NCBI GenBank assembly: GCA_012932865.1
Contig: SAXG01000007.1
Span: 1,116,001 to 1,180,000, forward strand
Reading direction: 5' to 3'
Source: Amylostereum areolatum
Taxonomy: Eukaryota > Basidiomycota > Agaricomycetes > Russulales > Stereaceae
DNA: 64,000 nucleotides
Below the pieces are notes generated by a model, which saw only the letters and a list, made by a program, of their open reading frames with translations, was not told the DNA's origin and ran no database searches. This document shows positions 1 through 10,901 of the stretch, in pieces. Within the stretch, counting starts at the first letter, position 1. Every line of letters starts with the position of its first letter. The position numbers and the translations under genes are program-made.

Positions 1-410
1 GGATTCCGCTCCTCGGCGGGGAGCAGCTCTTCGTACTCCTTGCTCCCATACTCATACGCGACCCCCCTCCCAAAGAACCTCAAGATCCGCGGCCCGCCCT
101 GGAACGCGATGAACATGATCGTGATGCGGCCGTTCTCGCGCAGGTGCGAGAGCGTCTCCACGCCTGTCCAATCTCCGGTGTAAATGCCCGTGCAACGAGA
201 GCCAATATATCAGTATAACGCACCGCTCCCCGTGAGGTCCTCGTACCAAACTTTGTTCTTGTCCACGATCCGAAATGTGCCCCGCACGCCCTTGGGCGAG
301 ACGTTGACGTGCCCTTCTGCGCTCAGCGGCGCCGTCGCAACCCAGAATACCTCCTGCTGCACCGCCCACTCGATGAGGTCCTCCGGGATGTAGTCGTATG
401 TCTGTCCCAT
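1..410 (-). CDS. Pyridoxamine 5'-phosphate oxidase-like FMN-binding protein, partial (3' end cut by window edge)
   Basis: The start is taken at 408-410, where the protein begins MGQTYDYIPEDLIEW. An upstream in-frame ATG at 449 is possible but adds only 13 unremarkable residues. Exon 1 is 224-410. A 51-bp intron (173-223) has donor GTGCGT and ends in AG. Exon 2 runs from 172 off the left edge. The joined protein reads FWVATAPL, HVNVSPKG, VWYEDLTGS, then DWTGVETLSHLRENGRI and MFIAFQGGPRILR. This is the split beta-barrel pattern of fungal PNPOx-like flavoproteins. In the family these bind FMN or F420-type cofactors, but most fungal members have no known substrate. The C-terminal part is missing, so catalytic ability cannot be judged. 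Confidence 0.75.
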
Positions 411-646
411 GCTCGGCGTTAGTGATAGTAAGTAGCGGTCGCAGGACACGCGTATTTATGAAAGTGTCTGTCGGACACGGAGCCGAAAAAAAATCGCACA
501 TGCATTGCTCAAGAACTATGATACACTATTACGCCTGCCCCCGGGCCAATCTTTAACCATACGTTTGTAGTATAATGACTCAACGTACTCACTGGAGCAG
601 CAGCGTGACCCCCCACGTTTCCAGTTCCACAGCAAAGCCGTTATCA

Positions 647-1193
647 TCAGACGCCCTCCGCGATTAACCTCTCCGGCCGCTCGACGTACCCTCTCCACGT
701 CTCCACGAACGCCGCGAGCTCCGCGCCCTCAACGACTCTGTGGTCCGCGCTCCAGCTCACCCCGAGCTTCAGCCTGCGCTCGCCGCGCCCGTCCCCGCAC
801 TCGACGTCCCACTCCCAGCGCGCACGCCCGAGCGCGACGATCGCGACGCCACCGCCGGGCACCAGCACGGGAGCGGCCGACGTCCCTGCGCCGATCGCGC
901 CGACGTTCGACACCGTCAGCGTCCCCCCGCACTTCGGGAGCTCCGCGGGGGTTAGCCCGCACGGGACCTGCCGCCCGAGGTGCGCGAGGTGCCTCAGCTG
1001 CGACGCGAGCGCGTACACCGAGTGCGTGTCGGCAGCGCGGAGGGTGGGGGTGTACAGTCCGCTCGGCGTCGAGAGCGCGATGCTGATGTCCGCGTGTGGA
1101 CGGATGGTGAGCGTCGGCTTGCCTGAAGGTGGGGGCGTCGGTGTGATGCTTGCGCGGAGGAGGGGCCATTCGAGCATGGATTTGGAGAGCGTC
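647..1193 (-). pseudogene. DBT: Branched-chain 2-oxoacid dehydrogenase E2 (lipoamide acyltransferase), 3' half of a transposon-split gene
   Basis: This piece encodes the C-terminal part of the E2 acyltransferase domain. It begins at LSKSMLEWPLLRASIT and passes through HADISIALSTPSGL and TLTVSNVGAIGAGT to the active-site segment SADHRVVEGAEL, ending at a stop at 647. It continues in frame the sequence broken at 8123 on the other side of the Plavaka element. E2 forms the core of the mitochondrial BCKDH complex and transfers acyl groups from lipoyl to CoA in Leu/Ile/Val catabolism. The catalytic His of DHRxxxG is present. The usual Asp of the DHRVxDG motif is Glu here. No stop or frameshift is seen inside this half. 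Confidence 0.85.
1191..1193. repeat. 3-bp target-site duplication (GTC), left copy
   Basis: GTC at 1191-1193 matches GTC at 8123-8125 immediately outside the two ends of the Plavaka element. Joining the flanks with a single copy restores Leu-Leu-Lys-Thr-Leu-Ser in the E2 reading frame with no residue lost or gained. That is what a precise 3-bp duplication at insertion would leave. Confidence 0.7.
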
Positions 1194-1211
1194 ATCAGGG
1201 AAAACCTCCCC
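1194..1211 (+). repeat. Left terminal inverted repeat of Plavaka element
   Basis: The core GGGAAAACCTCCCC at 1198-1211 is repeated inverted at 8105-8118. The outer four bases ATCA correspond to CTCT on the other end. Confidence 0.8.
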
Positions 1212-1457
1212 CCCTAAGGTGATGCTAAGGTGCGTCAAAATTTGACGACCTTTAGAGAGAGCCGCCGCGAGCACTCTAAAAGCTCGAAGTCCATCTAACC
1301 GCTTCTAAGTTTCTTTCGTAGTTTCTTGTCAAGTTCACGCGGCCCCCTTCGTCGTCGCCATTCTCGCTCGTATAGTCGTCCCTTCTGTCCCCCGACTGCC
1401 TCTATACATTGTCTGACATCCGAATGATACAAATATATTTTATTGTTTGCTATTTTG

Positions 1458-4400
1458 TCAAAATACCTTCATGTACGTGTTCCGCTCGAGGAAGGGGTTC
1501 ACTCGAAACTTGGAACACTCCTCGAGCACATTGTAACTCGTCCAATGACGCGGGGCCGTTGCCCCAAATCGGGGGAAGAGTTGCACGCTACGTTGGATAT
1601 CTTCCACAGGTATGATCTCCACTTCGCGTCGACCGTTGCGAATGGACCGAGAGACTCGGTACATGAGCGTGTCGTCCTCTGGCTCGGCCGCGAAGGGTGA
1701 AAACCATTCGACGTATGCAAGATGCCGCGGGGGCGACGGACGCGATTCGTCGAAGACTTGGGTTGCGACCTTCGTTGCGAGGTGAAACACGACACGGACC
1801 TGAGCCACGCGAAGTCCTGGACCTCAGGATATGAGCAAGGAACATGGTGAACCGTCAAGAGGTACATACCAACAACCCCCTTCGATGATCCATCGTGACC
1901 AGTGCGAACCAACACGGTATCGAATCGTCCAGGGATTGGCCGGCCACGGTTGTCCGAACGTTGAGGACGAACATGGGCAGCGTCACGGTCATCTTCGCCG
2001 TTTTCGCGCCGCAACGCGTCGTGGTTCCAAAACTTGATCTTGTGGTACACGGCGACGGAGGTTGTAGGAATGAGTGTATTGTCTGCCTTGTGACGAGCAG
2101 CTGAAGGTGTGAGATGGGGGAAGTTGTGTTTGACAATGAAGGCGGCCAGAGCATCTCCGAAGTCAACGGCGCCGTACGCGTCGCTGAGAATATTGAAAGA
2201 AACGGACTTGACGGAGGCATGTTTTGTCATCTCAATGTGTGTGTGTAGGAAGACCTCGGGTACATGTTCAGCGGTGACGGCGGGTTTGCCAGCGAGGCGC
2301 CACTGGAGAAAAGCAGCATGCGATTGAACTTTCTCGCGCCGTTCGAGCCAGGTTGTCATCTGGGGGTATTCATCTTTGCAGTTGGTGGACCTGTACGCGT
2401 CCTTCGTGAAGTCGATGTGCAGCCTTTCCGTTTGCTCCGTGTTGTAATTGTCTGTTGTGCCGAACAGCTCGATGCTGGACCTGTAGTGACGCAAACCGTG
2501 GAGCTTGGGTAAGTTGAAATCAGTGCGGATCCCTAACTCGATGAAAATAGCCTTGTTGTCGTGGAAGCGCTGAAGAGCATCGTCCATGGCGGTCAGGGTC
2601 GCGTCGGTATGCAACGGGTACTGAGCAAGATAGAGAAAGTCCAAGAGGCCTCTGACTGCGCGTATGAGTCGTGCAGGATTACGGCCGTCGGGAAGGGGGA
2701 GGTCGGCAATGAGACCCAAAAGAATGCGGCACATATGCTTGTGTTCAGTGCCAGAGATGCGCGAGAGCGTGGTGATTCCTTTGGTGAAGAGGTGTGCGTT
2801 GTGATTGGGAGGCATGCGACGGCAGCGGGCATCGATCTCGTCGGGTCCAAATGCTTGCGGGTCTGAAACCCAGCCCACAACGTGCTTGACTACGCCTTGA
2901 TACAACTGATGGAGGATATCTGGGGTACAGGAGACAAAGATGTTGGTATAAGGAAGATCCTCCCAGAACGGGTGGAAGATGGGTCGAAAGCGTGCGTCGC
3001 GACACGCAGCATGGAATATGGCTGGTTCTTCATCAGCCAGCTCGAAGACATCCAGAGCGTCGTCGACAGAGCGAAATGGATAGTCACTGTCATCGTTGTA
3101 GTCGCCGAGCTCATTATGACGAGCGGGACAGCGCGGACAGTCACCATAAAGTGTTGAGGTGACGAGGACTTGCTCGGGATAATCCCCGACGAACGTAGCA
3201 TAGATTAGGTGGCAGCGCCGCCAAACGCCGTCCCCGCTAACCATAGCGATACCGCACTCCGAGGAGTCCTTGATGGGAGCGAGGATCCTTCGCATGCATT
3301 CATGAAAGACATTCCCAACTGCCCGGCGCCGTGCTGCCTTGTTGGTGATGTGTTCAAGCTTCGCAGTAGGCAGATACCCCACGAGAACCTGTGCGCGGCG
3401 TGACGGTTTGCGGCGGATGCTTTTTGGAATGTTTCCGATTGTCATGTAAACCGGATAAGCTGACTTGCCACGGAACATGGTAAGTTGTGTCTTGTCGGAG
3501 GAGATGATAAGGGGGACAACAGTTGCGCCTGGATGGATTGCTTCAATAGAGGACTGTACATAAACATGGTTAGAATCTACAGCTACTTCTTCGACGGACG
3601 AGGTGACGGACCTGAACATTCCACCACCACTTTCCTGTGTTCATCTCATCGAAAATGCGAATTGTCATGTCTTCATCTTGATAGTGCCGCTCTGGCGCGA
3701 ACATAAGGTGCTCTGCGAACTCAGGATCACCGTACAACGCACGGACACATGGTATGATGTCGCGCATGTAAACCTCAAATGTCTCGCCGCCGATCCGAAT
3801 CTCTTCCATTGAAAACTTGGGCCGACCTGGAAGCTGCTCGTCGATGATCTTGTTGAGCTGCGCAGTGGTTCGATACGAGAGGCCAAGTTTTTCAGGCAGC
3901 TAGAGACAAGATCAGTTTCGCCGATTGCAGCTCAAAAACCAACAGAAAACATACCTCATCCATTTGGAAGAGTTCCGAGACGGCCGACGAGGTTGGACCC
4001 CTGGTCTTCGCCCAGTACGCCATGGTCCAGTCTATCTTGGATTTGAACGGGGCCCATATGTTGCCCTCACCACCAGCATCGAAATGCGAACCCAGTGCCT
4101 CGTAGCGAGACACGGCGGGCGTGCAGTCGAGAGGGGCACCGGCACCTTCACCCGGAAAATGCTGAATGATGGGACGTTTCCAAAGCTGACCTTCCACATG
4201 GAGGCGTTCCGCTGGTGTGAAAAGACGGCCGGAAGTCCCAGAGTTGGGAGATGCACCACCCCAAGCCGTATCGGGCTCCTCCACATGAACCAGGGGGGCA
4301 TTTGGGTTGATATCCGACTCAATGTGGTGCTGGCGGAGGGCTTCTAGGATTTGCGCGTCATTCTCTTCATCCGAGTCGGCGTCGTCGGTAAGGCCGGGGA

Positions 4401-4836
4401 CCGTGTCATCATCCTCATCTTCATCGTCAACTTGATCGGTTGGACTGGGGATGGTAGGATGGCCTTCGAGAAATGTGTCGGGGTGGTCTGATGGTGCGTC
4501 AATATCCATACGGTCTCCATGTGCGCTGGAAGAGGGGCCATCGCTGTCCCAGACTCCGAGATCGGCGGGTGAATATGAAGTGGCGAAATAGTCGCCCGTG
4601 AAATGTTGTTCGGCTTCAAATGCATTGTCATCCTTGTGTACTGCGTTGGCAGGGGGTCCGGGTACACCAGGATGACCAGAGAAAATGCCCAGAAATTCAG
4701 TATCTCGACGAGCCTGACTAGCGGCACGGCAGACGTCTCGACGGGTTTGTGCCCAGTGATTTGCAAGGCCCTTGCCGGTAAAGGACTTGTCACATCCAGG
4801 GCATGTGTTCGTTGATTCTGACGCTGTTTTGGGCAT
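1458..4836 (-). CDS. Plavaka transposase
   Basis: There are four exons: 3955-4836, 3613-3899 (approximately), a long exon from 3553 to near 1870, and a last exon ending at the stop at 1458. The N terminus carries a zinc-finger-like CPGCDKSFTGKGLANHW motif, then an acidic Asp/Glu-rich linker (residues about 130-165). The core shows IISSDKTQLTMFRGKSAYPVY, IGNIPKSIRRKPSRRAQ, GDYPEQVLVTSTLYGDCPRC, HPFWEDLPYTNIF, TPDILHQLYQGVVKH and FGTTDNYNTEQTERLHIDF. The last exon has YVEWFSPF, MYRVSRSIRNGRR and IIPVEDIQRSVQLFPRFG. This is the classic order of the basidiomycete Plavaka family, which has an RNase-H-fold DDE catalytic core. The protein is roughly 1050 residues and no stop or frameshift is seen, so the element may be autonomous. 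The intron at 3554-3611 has the weaker donor GTCCGT. Confidence 0.85.
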
Positions 4837-5094
4837 GGTGACGTGGTGAGAATGGATAACGAGGTTGTTGTCGGAGTTGAGGAGAAAGAATGCACATTCG
4901 CCCCTGGCTATGGCCTCGCGACCGTAGGAACCCTCTAAAATCCAAAATCTCTAAACCAAATCTACCTTGAGCACATGTCAGCTCAATGGGTTGCGCTTAT
5001 AAGTTGACGCTCACTTACAGTCAACTCTCCATCTCCCTCCAATTCCCCATTCTTTTCCACTTCTCTTCATTCTCTGACTTAGTACTCGGGCACC
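4837..5094. promoter_or_regulatory. Divergent promoter spacer inside the Plavaka element
   Basis: The 258-bp spacer separates the transposase start (4836, minus) from the cargo gene start (5095, plus). A TATA-like TTATAAG lies at about 4997-5003, around 95 bp upstream of the plus-strand ATG. Confidence 0.45.
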
Positions 5095-7596
5095 ATGAGC
5101 AAACGCACAACCCGTACCTCTACTTCGAAGCCGCAACAGCGCACGACATCCCCGACACAGGCTGCCAGCACACCGGCGTTGACCAGGGGCGAGAAAGCCA
5201 AAGCAACCCGAGCTCGCACCAAAGCCGCTGCGCTCGCACTCCAGAATGCGAATGAGTCGTCTTCTAACCCAGCAGGTGCGTTAGGTTTTGCACCATACAG
5301 ACGAATTCTACGAGACTTACCATTGTGTCATCAGAACCAGTCCTTGTGCCAGTGGCCCCCGGTGCGTGTTCATTTGGTGCCGTTTTCCTCAATTCTCATT
5401 GACCTATATGAATAACATTTCAGCCGACACTACTGCTCCTGTCCCCGCAAAAAAGCGCAAGGCCCATACCTCGAACGTTGACCTTGTTGGCAGTGCGGAC
5501 GCAGTCGAACCACCCAGCAAAAAGACAAAAGCCCGTAAAGGTGCGTATCTCTCACGCTGTGGTGCAGTGACGCGTCGTCCAACTAATTTTCATCTTCCAG
5601 GACGTGTTCCTCCACTCGTCCTGGACGAGGACACGCCGCCGCTGGCTCCACTGAAGATCTGGTCAGACCAGACGGCTCCAGCTCCTTCTCGTACATTGGC
5701 AGCCTCGGGCAACGTTCCGGTTGCGGCTATCGAGGTACGGGGTTTTCTTGCAACTCTCGGATTCGGTTTACTTACCTCGAGGGATACACAGGTCGACGAC
5801 GACGACGACAGCTCCCTGCCCGCACTCTCTGATACGGAGGGCGAGAACTCAGAGCCGGACGACATGGAGGAGATGCATTGTATGGCCAAGGGGAACTCCC
5901 GGGCCCTCCAGAAAGCTATGGATCTTGAGGTGCGCCCCATATTTCGCGCATCTTCCACTCAAAATTGGACTGATGCACGCAATGACAGCGTCCTCAATGG
6001 ATGCGCTCACTTGTCAAGTCCCCTGTGCCGCAGAACATCCATGCGGTGACGGTCTTTTCCGCCTTGGTTCCATCCCCGTCCTTCCACGCGATATCCACCG
6101 GAACTCCCGAAGGTCTGGCACTGCTACCCGCTCCAACTTCTCAGGCTCCCCCGGCAGTCGTGGCAGGCAATCAGACAATGCCCAACCCCTCTGAACATCA
6201 AGAGGATGATATGCCCGAGCTTGTGACAGGTCTGTAACATCCGTCTCTCCTTGTTTCTTTCTACTTATATCATCTTAGATGGTGCTACTGTTCCCTCTGC
6301 ACCTCAACCGGATGCTACGCCTCTGCCGCCGGTCGCTGCGCCTGCCACGCAACAACCTTTGCAACATACCGACGGACTCGTTGGAGGTAACTTTTCTCAG
6401 AGTCGCATGTGGCGAATCCTGGGTCTGGTAGGTGACCGATATGTATCTGATGCCGACGGTCCTATAGGAGCTGGTGTTGTCAGCCTTCCCGACGCAACAA
6501 TTACCGATCCCAACGAGCCTCACCCTCCACACACCGACCTGGTCCTTCCGCCCCAAGGACAACGGATGCGCCTTTCGCATCAGTCTGACATTGTTCAGCG
6601 GATGGTTCGCGACGCATTCATGCAGCTTATGCTCCATCTGTACTTCGTCAACAGTTTTCCTGATGGCATCTTGGCTGCCTCGTTTGCTCGGCAAGCTCTG
6701 ACTGTTGCAGCATCACTGCGGGAGGTTTGCCGTCACATATATAGGCGTGTCTTGCAAGAAGGGGCATATCTCGAACCTCTCATTCCATTGGTACGTCCTG
6801 CAGCTCATCGTGAAGATCTGATTAACCATGTTATAGATTTCCGCTCGTGTCGCACTCTACCGCAAGACCGTCAAGGACCACAGTGATAGCCTCGTCGTGG
6901 CAATGTTCAATCTACTTCCGAACGGAGTGCACTGTGAACAAAGGGTGACCGCTGCACTGTTGGACTATGCGTATATTTTCCGTCGCAACTCGCCGGTAAT
7001 TTACATACATTGTCAGCTTATCGAGTTTCAACTAACGATACCTAGGATGGTTTGACGGGAGCTGTGCGCCGTAGCTGGCCGTACCGCCATCCCATCGGCA
7101 TCACAATCATGAACCGTCTGCTTTTTGCGCGGGGCCTCGCGAACCAGCAACGTCCATGGTTTCCATTTCGCGTCGACTCTGTCACCAACGAGTATCAGCT
7201 TGAGCTCCCTCAAGCTCTTGTTGCACTCGTGTACACGGCGGTACGTAACACTTCTCGCATCTCACCGGCAATACTAACACATCTTTCGGATACTAGGTCT
7301 ATGCATCTCTATATGAACACCGTTCCGGTCAGCAACAGAGGGGCGATTTCTCCTCCGACGCATTCCTTGACGTCTACAACGGCCACATTGCGACTCTCGA
7401 GAACATCAGGACCACTCGCCCAGAGCACTACCACCGCATGATGTTCAATCTGTACACGGAGGTCTCGTAAGTCCAAATCAACACTACCGTGATATAATCA
7501 TACTAACCTCCGCCTAGAGCTGCTGGCACATCTTCTCCTGCCCCAAATGCAGTCTTTGCCGGGGCTATCGCGGCAATTGAGTTTGAGGATGCGTAA
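5095..7596 (+). CDS. DUF6532-like cargo gene of the Plavaka element
   Basis: This is a many-exon gene, split by short introns (donors GTGCGT, GTACGG, GTAACT, GTACGT, GTAAGT). The start MSKRTTRTSTSKPQQ is basic and Ser/Thr rich. A nuclear-localisation-like PAKKRKAH and PSKKTKARK follow. An acidic middle has VDDDDDSSLPALSDTEGE. The conserved C-terminal part reads MRLSHQSDIVQRMVRDAF, CRHIYRRVLQEGAYLEPL, ISARVALYRKTVKDHSD, MFNLLPNG, YIFRRNSPDGLTG, PYRHPIGITIMNRLLF and VYTAVYASLYEH. From memory this resembles the fungal DUF6532 domain, which has no assigned activity. A helper or regulatory role in transposition is inference only, based on its location between the TIRs. An optional extra intron pair at about 6388-6470 is uncertain because that stretch is open in frame. 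Confidence 0.65.
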
Positions 7597-8104
7597 ATTG
7601 TGTACTCCCACCGCCTCCCCCATCATACACTGTTCTCTTTCCTTGCGTCGTTATACCTGTCTCGTTCGTCCTGCCCCCACTTACGTCCTGTCTACTAATG
7701 TCTTTCGTGTCCATACTTACCACTACTCTCCATTCCGTATTCTGCCTCCCATCCCCCGCTACGCGTGTCCACTCGTTTACGTTTCATCCCCCCCCCCGCC
7801 CGGCTGTCTGTTTGTATCGTACTATCCTGCCCTGTGCTAATGTTTCTAATGACCATAATTCTGGTCTAAACCGTTTGAACCCGCGAGCTAACCCCGAACA
7901 AATGGCACGGGTATATGTCTTCCTAAATTTATCCTAATGTACTAAACCCTTGCCAAGGCGGACGCACCGACCGCCGCCTTAGCAAAACCTAGTACAGTTT
8001 TAGGCCAGGATTACCCGTCATTTTGCTTCTAATAAGAGGGGGACCTTCCTAAACTCCTAAGCCGCAAATTAGAGCCAATAAGATCAAATTATTACAATTT
8101 TGCA

Positions 8105-8122
8105 GGGGAGGTTTTCCCAGAG
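8105..8122 (-). repeat. Right terminal inverted repeat of Plavaka element
   Basis: GGGGAGGTTTTCCC at 8105-8118 is the exact inverse of 1198-1211. The element's outermost bases are at 8119-8122, followed by the GTC duplication at 8123-8125. Confidence 0.8.
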
Positions 8123-9231
8123 GTCTTGAGGAGAATGGGCAGGTAGGTGAGCTTGGTGTAGTGGCCGGATGCGGGAACCTCGGGAGGCGAAGGTGGGGGA
8201 TAGAGAGTCGAGGGAGAAACGGCAGCAGGCGGGGGTGGAGAAGTGGGCGGTGGGCGGTAGTGAGGGGGTATGTGCGCGTTGAGGATGGGGAGCATCGCGT
8301 CGAGCGCGGTCAAGTCGAGCGTGGTCGAATATCTATGTCAAGGTTGAGAAAGCACACGACGATTCACGCAAACGCGAACAAGCTCACCCAAAGTGCGGAA
8401 TCTCCAAGCTCTTCGTCATGGCTTTCCACATCCCGTACCGCGTCCGCCCCAGTTCGACGACTACGTCTTCTTCGGAAGGTGCTGGAGTTGCCGCGCCCGT
8501 CGCCGTCGATTGCGCGTTCTTTCCGCTGGATAGGTATTGCTGGATGTCCACCCGTTCGATACGGCCGTTTTTGCCACTTCCTGGCGCGAGAAGCGTAAGG
8601 TCGACCCCGCTCTGGCGCGCAAAATGTCGGACAGCGGGGAGAGCGAGAACGTTGGCTGCATTCGTTGCCGCTGCGGAAGTATGATTGGGGTCCAAGGGGT
8701 GGCGGCGACGCGATTCCACTGGAGATAGAGATGAAACCGTCTCCTTGTGCGGTCCTGGGTGGGCTGGGGACTGCGTGGCTTCTTGCTGGACATGGGGCGG
8801 GGGCGTCGCGGATTCGGAAACGGTCTCGCCCACCTCCGTTGCGATTTCTTCGTCGACCTCGATGATGCAGAGCGGTTCGCCGACCTTGGCCACCTCGCCT
8901 TCCTTCACCAGCAACTCCTTGATCGTGCCGTCGTAAGGGCTGGTGATCTCGACGCTGGCCTTGTCGCTCTGGACCTCGCAGAGTGGGTCAAACTGGCCGA
9001 TGCTCCCCTGCGGCGAGACGCTCCTGCATCCACAACGTGAGCGCAACGCTCCTTCTCGGGACGAGCAACGCACCATTTGATGACCTCACACTCCGTGATG
9101 CCCTCTCCGATGTCGGCCAACTTGAACTTATGGAGTACTTTTCGTTGAGCCCACCATGGCTGCGACGTGTGCAGAAAAGAGGAAAGGAATTGTCGGCGAA
9201 GCGGAAGTGGGCGTGCACGGAGGAAAAGCAT
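8123..9231 (-). pseudogene. DBT: Branched-chain 2-oxoacid dehydrogenase E2, 5' half of a transposon-split gene
   Basis: There are three exons: 9074-9231, 8388-9023 and 8123-8332, with introns of 50 and 55 bp. The protein opens with an Arg-rich, acid-poor leader (MLFLRARPLPLRRQ), as expected of a mitochondrial presequence. The lipoyl domain follows (FKLADIGEGITECEVIKW, then FDPLCEVQSDKASVEIT, with the lipoyl-lysine in SDKAS). Next is an E3/E1-binding subdomain (ALPAVRHFARQSGVDL, GKNGRIERVDIQQYL). The acyltransferase domain begins at ELGRTRYGMWKAMTKSLEIPHFG. It stops at KLTYLPILLKT, exactly where the transposon starts, and resumes at 1193. The SDKAS/IADIGEG-type wording is closest to the BCKDH E2 rather than pyruvate or 2-oxoglutarate E2. 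Both halves are clean, so the insertion looks young, or the allele may be intact in a second nucleus. Without the transposon the gene would run 647-9231. Confidence 0.85.
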
Positions 9232-9633
9232 GGCCAGAGGACGCGGGGTAAATTCTGCGGGGTTATTTACGTATAAGTACTTATGCGCTACTTGATCCGG
9301 CCGAATAACGAACTCGAATTGAACTCGAAAATGGGTCCTGCAAACTTCTCCTTTCTCCCCTTATTATTGTGAACTCCTCCAGTATCATCAGGTATGTCCT
9401 TTGCTGAAAGCCCCGGTGCTGGCCGCCTTGATTTGATGTCATCTCATGTGCTTGCCAAGTCCGAGTCATCGTGAGCCAGAGCAACCAGAACTGAACACGC
9501 ACAAAAGAAGGGTTTCCAGCCACACCGTCGTCCAATGGGGCATATTTCCCTTGAGTTGGTGTGTGACAGTAGTACTTTGCTAACGGTGGGCGTCAACTGA
9601 CGAGATATAAAGACCCGGCCTTCGGAAGGCAAA
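9232..9633. promoter_or_regulatory. Divergent intergenic region between E2 gene and SDR
   Basis: This 402-bp spacer separates two divergent starts. A TATA-like ATATAAAG at about 9604-9611 fits the plus-strand SDR. No coding sequence is recognisable here. Confidence 0.4.
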
Positions 9634-10901
9634 ATGAGGATACCAAATTGTCCATATTCTTCCTCGTACGTACAACCATGTCTTTATCCGCTATTCAAGA
9701 ATTCTTCCAGGACCGAAAGATCGCTGGGTTGGACGAGGATCTTCCCGTCAAAAATCATCGCGAGCACGTACTTATTCGTAGCAGATCCACCCAGGAATTC
9801 TGACCTTGTGCGTCTGTAGTGTTTATTCCACCATCGACCCTACCGCTGCGTTTGCCAACAAGATCTTCGCGGGAAAAGTCGTCCTGATCACGGGTGCTTC
9901 GCGGGGTATCGGACAGGAGACCGCCATTTACTTTGCCCGCGCAGGGGCGTCTCTCGCCCTTGTCTCCCGTCAACAGGAAACCTTAGACGGGACCAAAACC
10001 GAGGTCCTGAAGCAAGCCCCTACCGCGGACGTTCTAACGTTTCCGGTCGACGTCAAAGACTCGGATAAGGCGGCGGCGGCGGTCAAGGCGACGGTGGCGC
10101 ACTTTGGGAAACTTGACATCTTGATTGCGAACGCAGGCGCGACGTCTCCTTTTAATATAGGTCGGTTTCACATTTCTTTGACCATGGCATCCAGTCTGAT
10201 CTCACGCCCGTCTTCTCTGCGTGTTAGCGCTGGGAGAGAAAGATCCGAGACAGTGGTGGCATACCTTCGAGGTAAACGTCTTGGGCGTCTTCAATTTCGT
10301 AAGGTGAGTCGGAGAGTCGACTACTTTGAACTGGTGCTGACAATGCCGACTGACATCGTCACTCAGACCGGCCGTGGAGCATATCAGGAAGACAAAAGGG
10401 TACATAATCGCCACGACCTCCGCCAACGCGCAGATGCGGCTTCCTTTCAGCAGCGATTATTCCATATCGAAACATGCACTCGGTCGCTTGATCGAGTTTA
10501 TCGCCTTAGGTACGAAAAAGTCTTACTAGAATCCGTCATGAGAGAGGTTGGCATCTTACCGCTCTCTCAACAGAGTACCCTGACGTGAAGACATTTGTGA
10601 TTCATCCGGGTTCCATTCGCACACAGCTTGCTTCCGACGCGGGATTTGGCGAAGAGGTTCAGATGCCCGATACATTGCAGCTGCCGGCGGCGACCATGCT
10701 CTACCTTGCTGCAGGCGGCGCAGACTGGTTGAACGGAAGGTAAGGATTCGAGAGAAGTGGGTGTACCGACATCAATGGCTCACTTTACACTGTAGATACC
10801 TGGCGGCGACATGGGATCTCGAAGAAGCGGAACGTGACTGGAAAACAAAGATCTTGGAGGGAAATGCGTTAGTTAGCAAGTTGCATATCCCATCGGCATG
10901 A
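9634..10901 (+). CDS. Short-chain dehydrogenase/reductase (SDR)
   Basis: This is an NAD(P)-dependent Rossmann oxidoreductase. The nucleotide-binding TGASRGIG motif follows VYSTIDPTAAFANKIFAGKVVLI. NAGATSPF (the NAG structural motif) comes next, and the catalytic tetrad is visible as Ser in IIATTSANAQMR and YSISK. HPGSIRTQLASDAGF, LPAATMLYLAAGGADWL and YLAATWDLEEAERDWK complete a protein of about 290 residues. The 5' end is uncertain. The model used starts at ATG 9634 and splices from GTACGT at 9666 to an AG at 9818-9819, giving an SSSVYSTIDP junction like relatives. An ATG at 9678 opens a different frame that does not splice in phase. The other introns sit near 10160, 10304, 10510 and 10740. 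The substrate is unknown. It converges on the isomerase gene. Confidence 0.75.

Larger units (their letters stand above)
1194..8122. mobile_element. Plavaka-class (CACTA-related) DNA transposon with two divergent genes
   Basis: The 6.9-kb element has terminal inverted repeats at 1194-1211 and 8105-8122. They share an exact 14-bp core, GGGAAAACCTCCCC, with two mismatches in the outer four bases. A 3-bp duplication flanks it. The left end carries CTAAGG motifs near 1213-1230. The right end carries CCTAA motifs and an imperfect inverted repeat around 7952-7983 (GCCAAGGCGG / CCGCCGCCTTAGC). Inside are a minus-strand Plavaka transposase and a plus-strand DUF6532-like gene. They are divergently transcribed from a common 258-bp spacer at 4837-5094. 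The element sits in a coding exon of the BCKDH E2 gene. The stretches 1215-1457 and 7597-8104 hold no gene that I can support. Confidence 0.85.

Noticed and set aside
1194..8122. Treating the Plavaka element as a large intron of the E2 gene
   Set aside because: No GT donor is seen at the left-hand exon edge (the codons run straight into the TIR), and the 3-bp duplication restores the frame better than any splice pair I could find.
9678..9800. Start of the SDR gene at ATG 9678 (MSLSAIQEFFQ)
   Set aside because: No donor after this ATG joins in phase to VYSTIDPTAAF. The upstream ATG at 9634 does, through a GTACGT donor.
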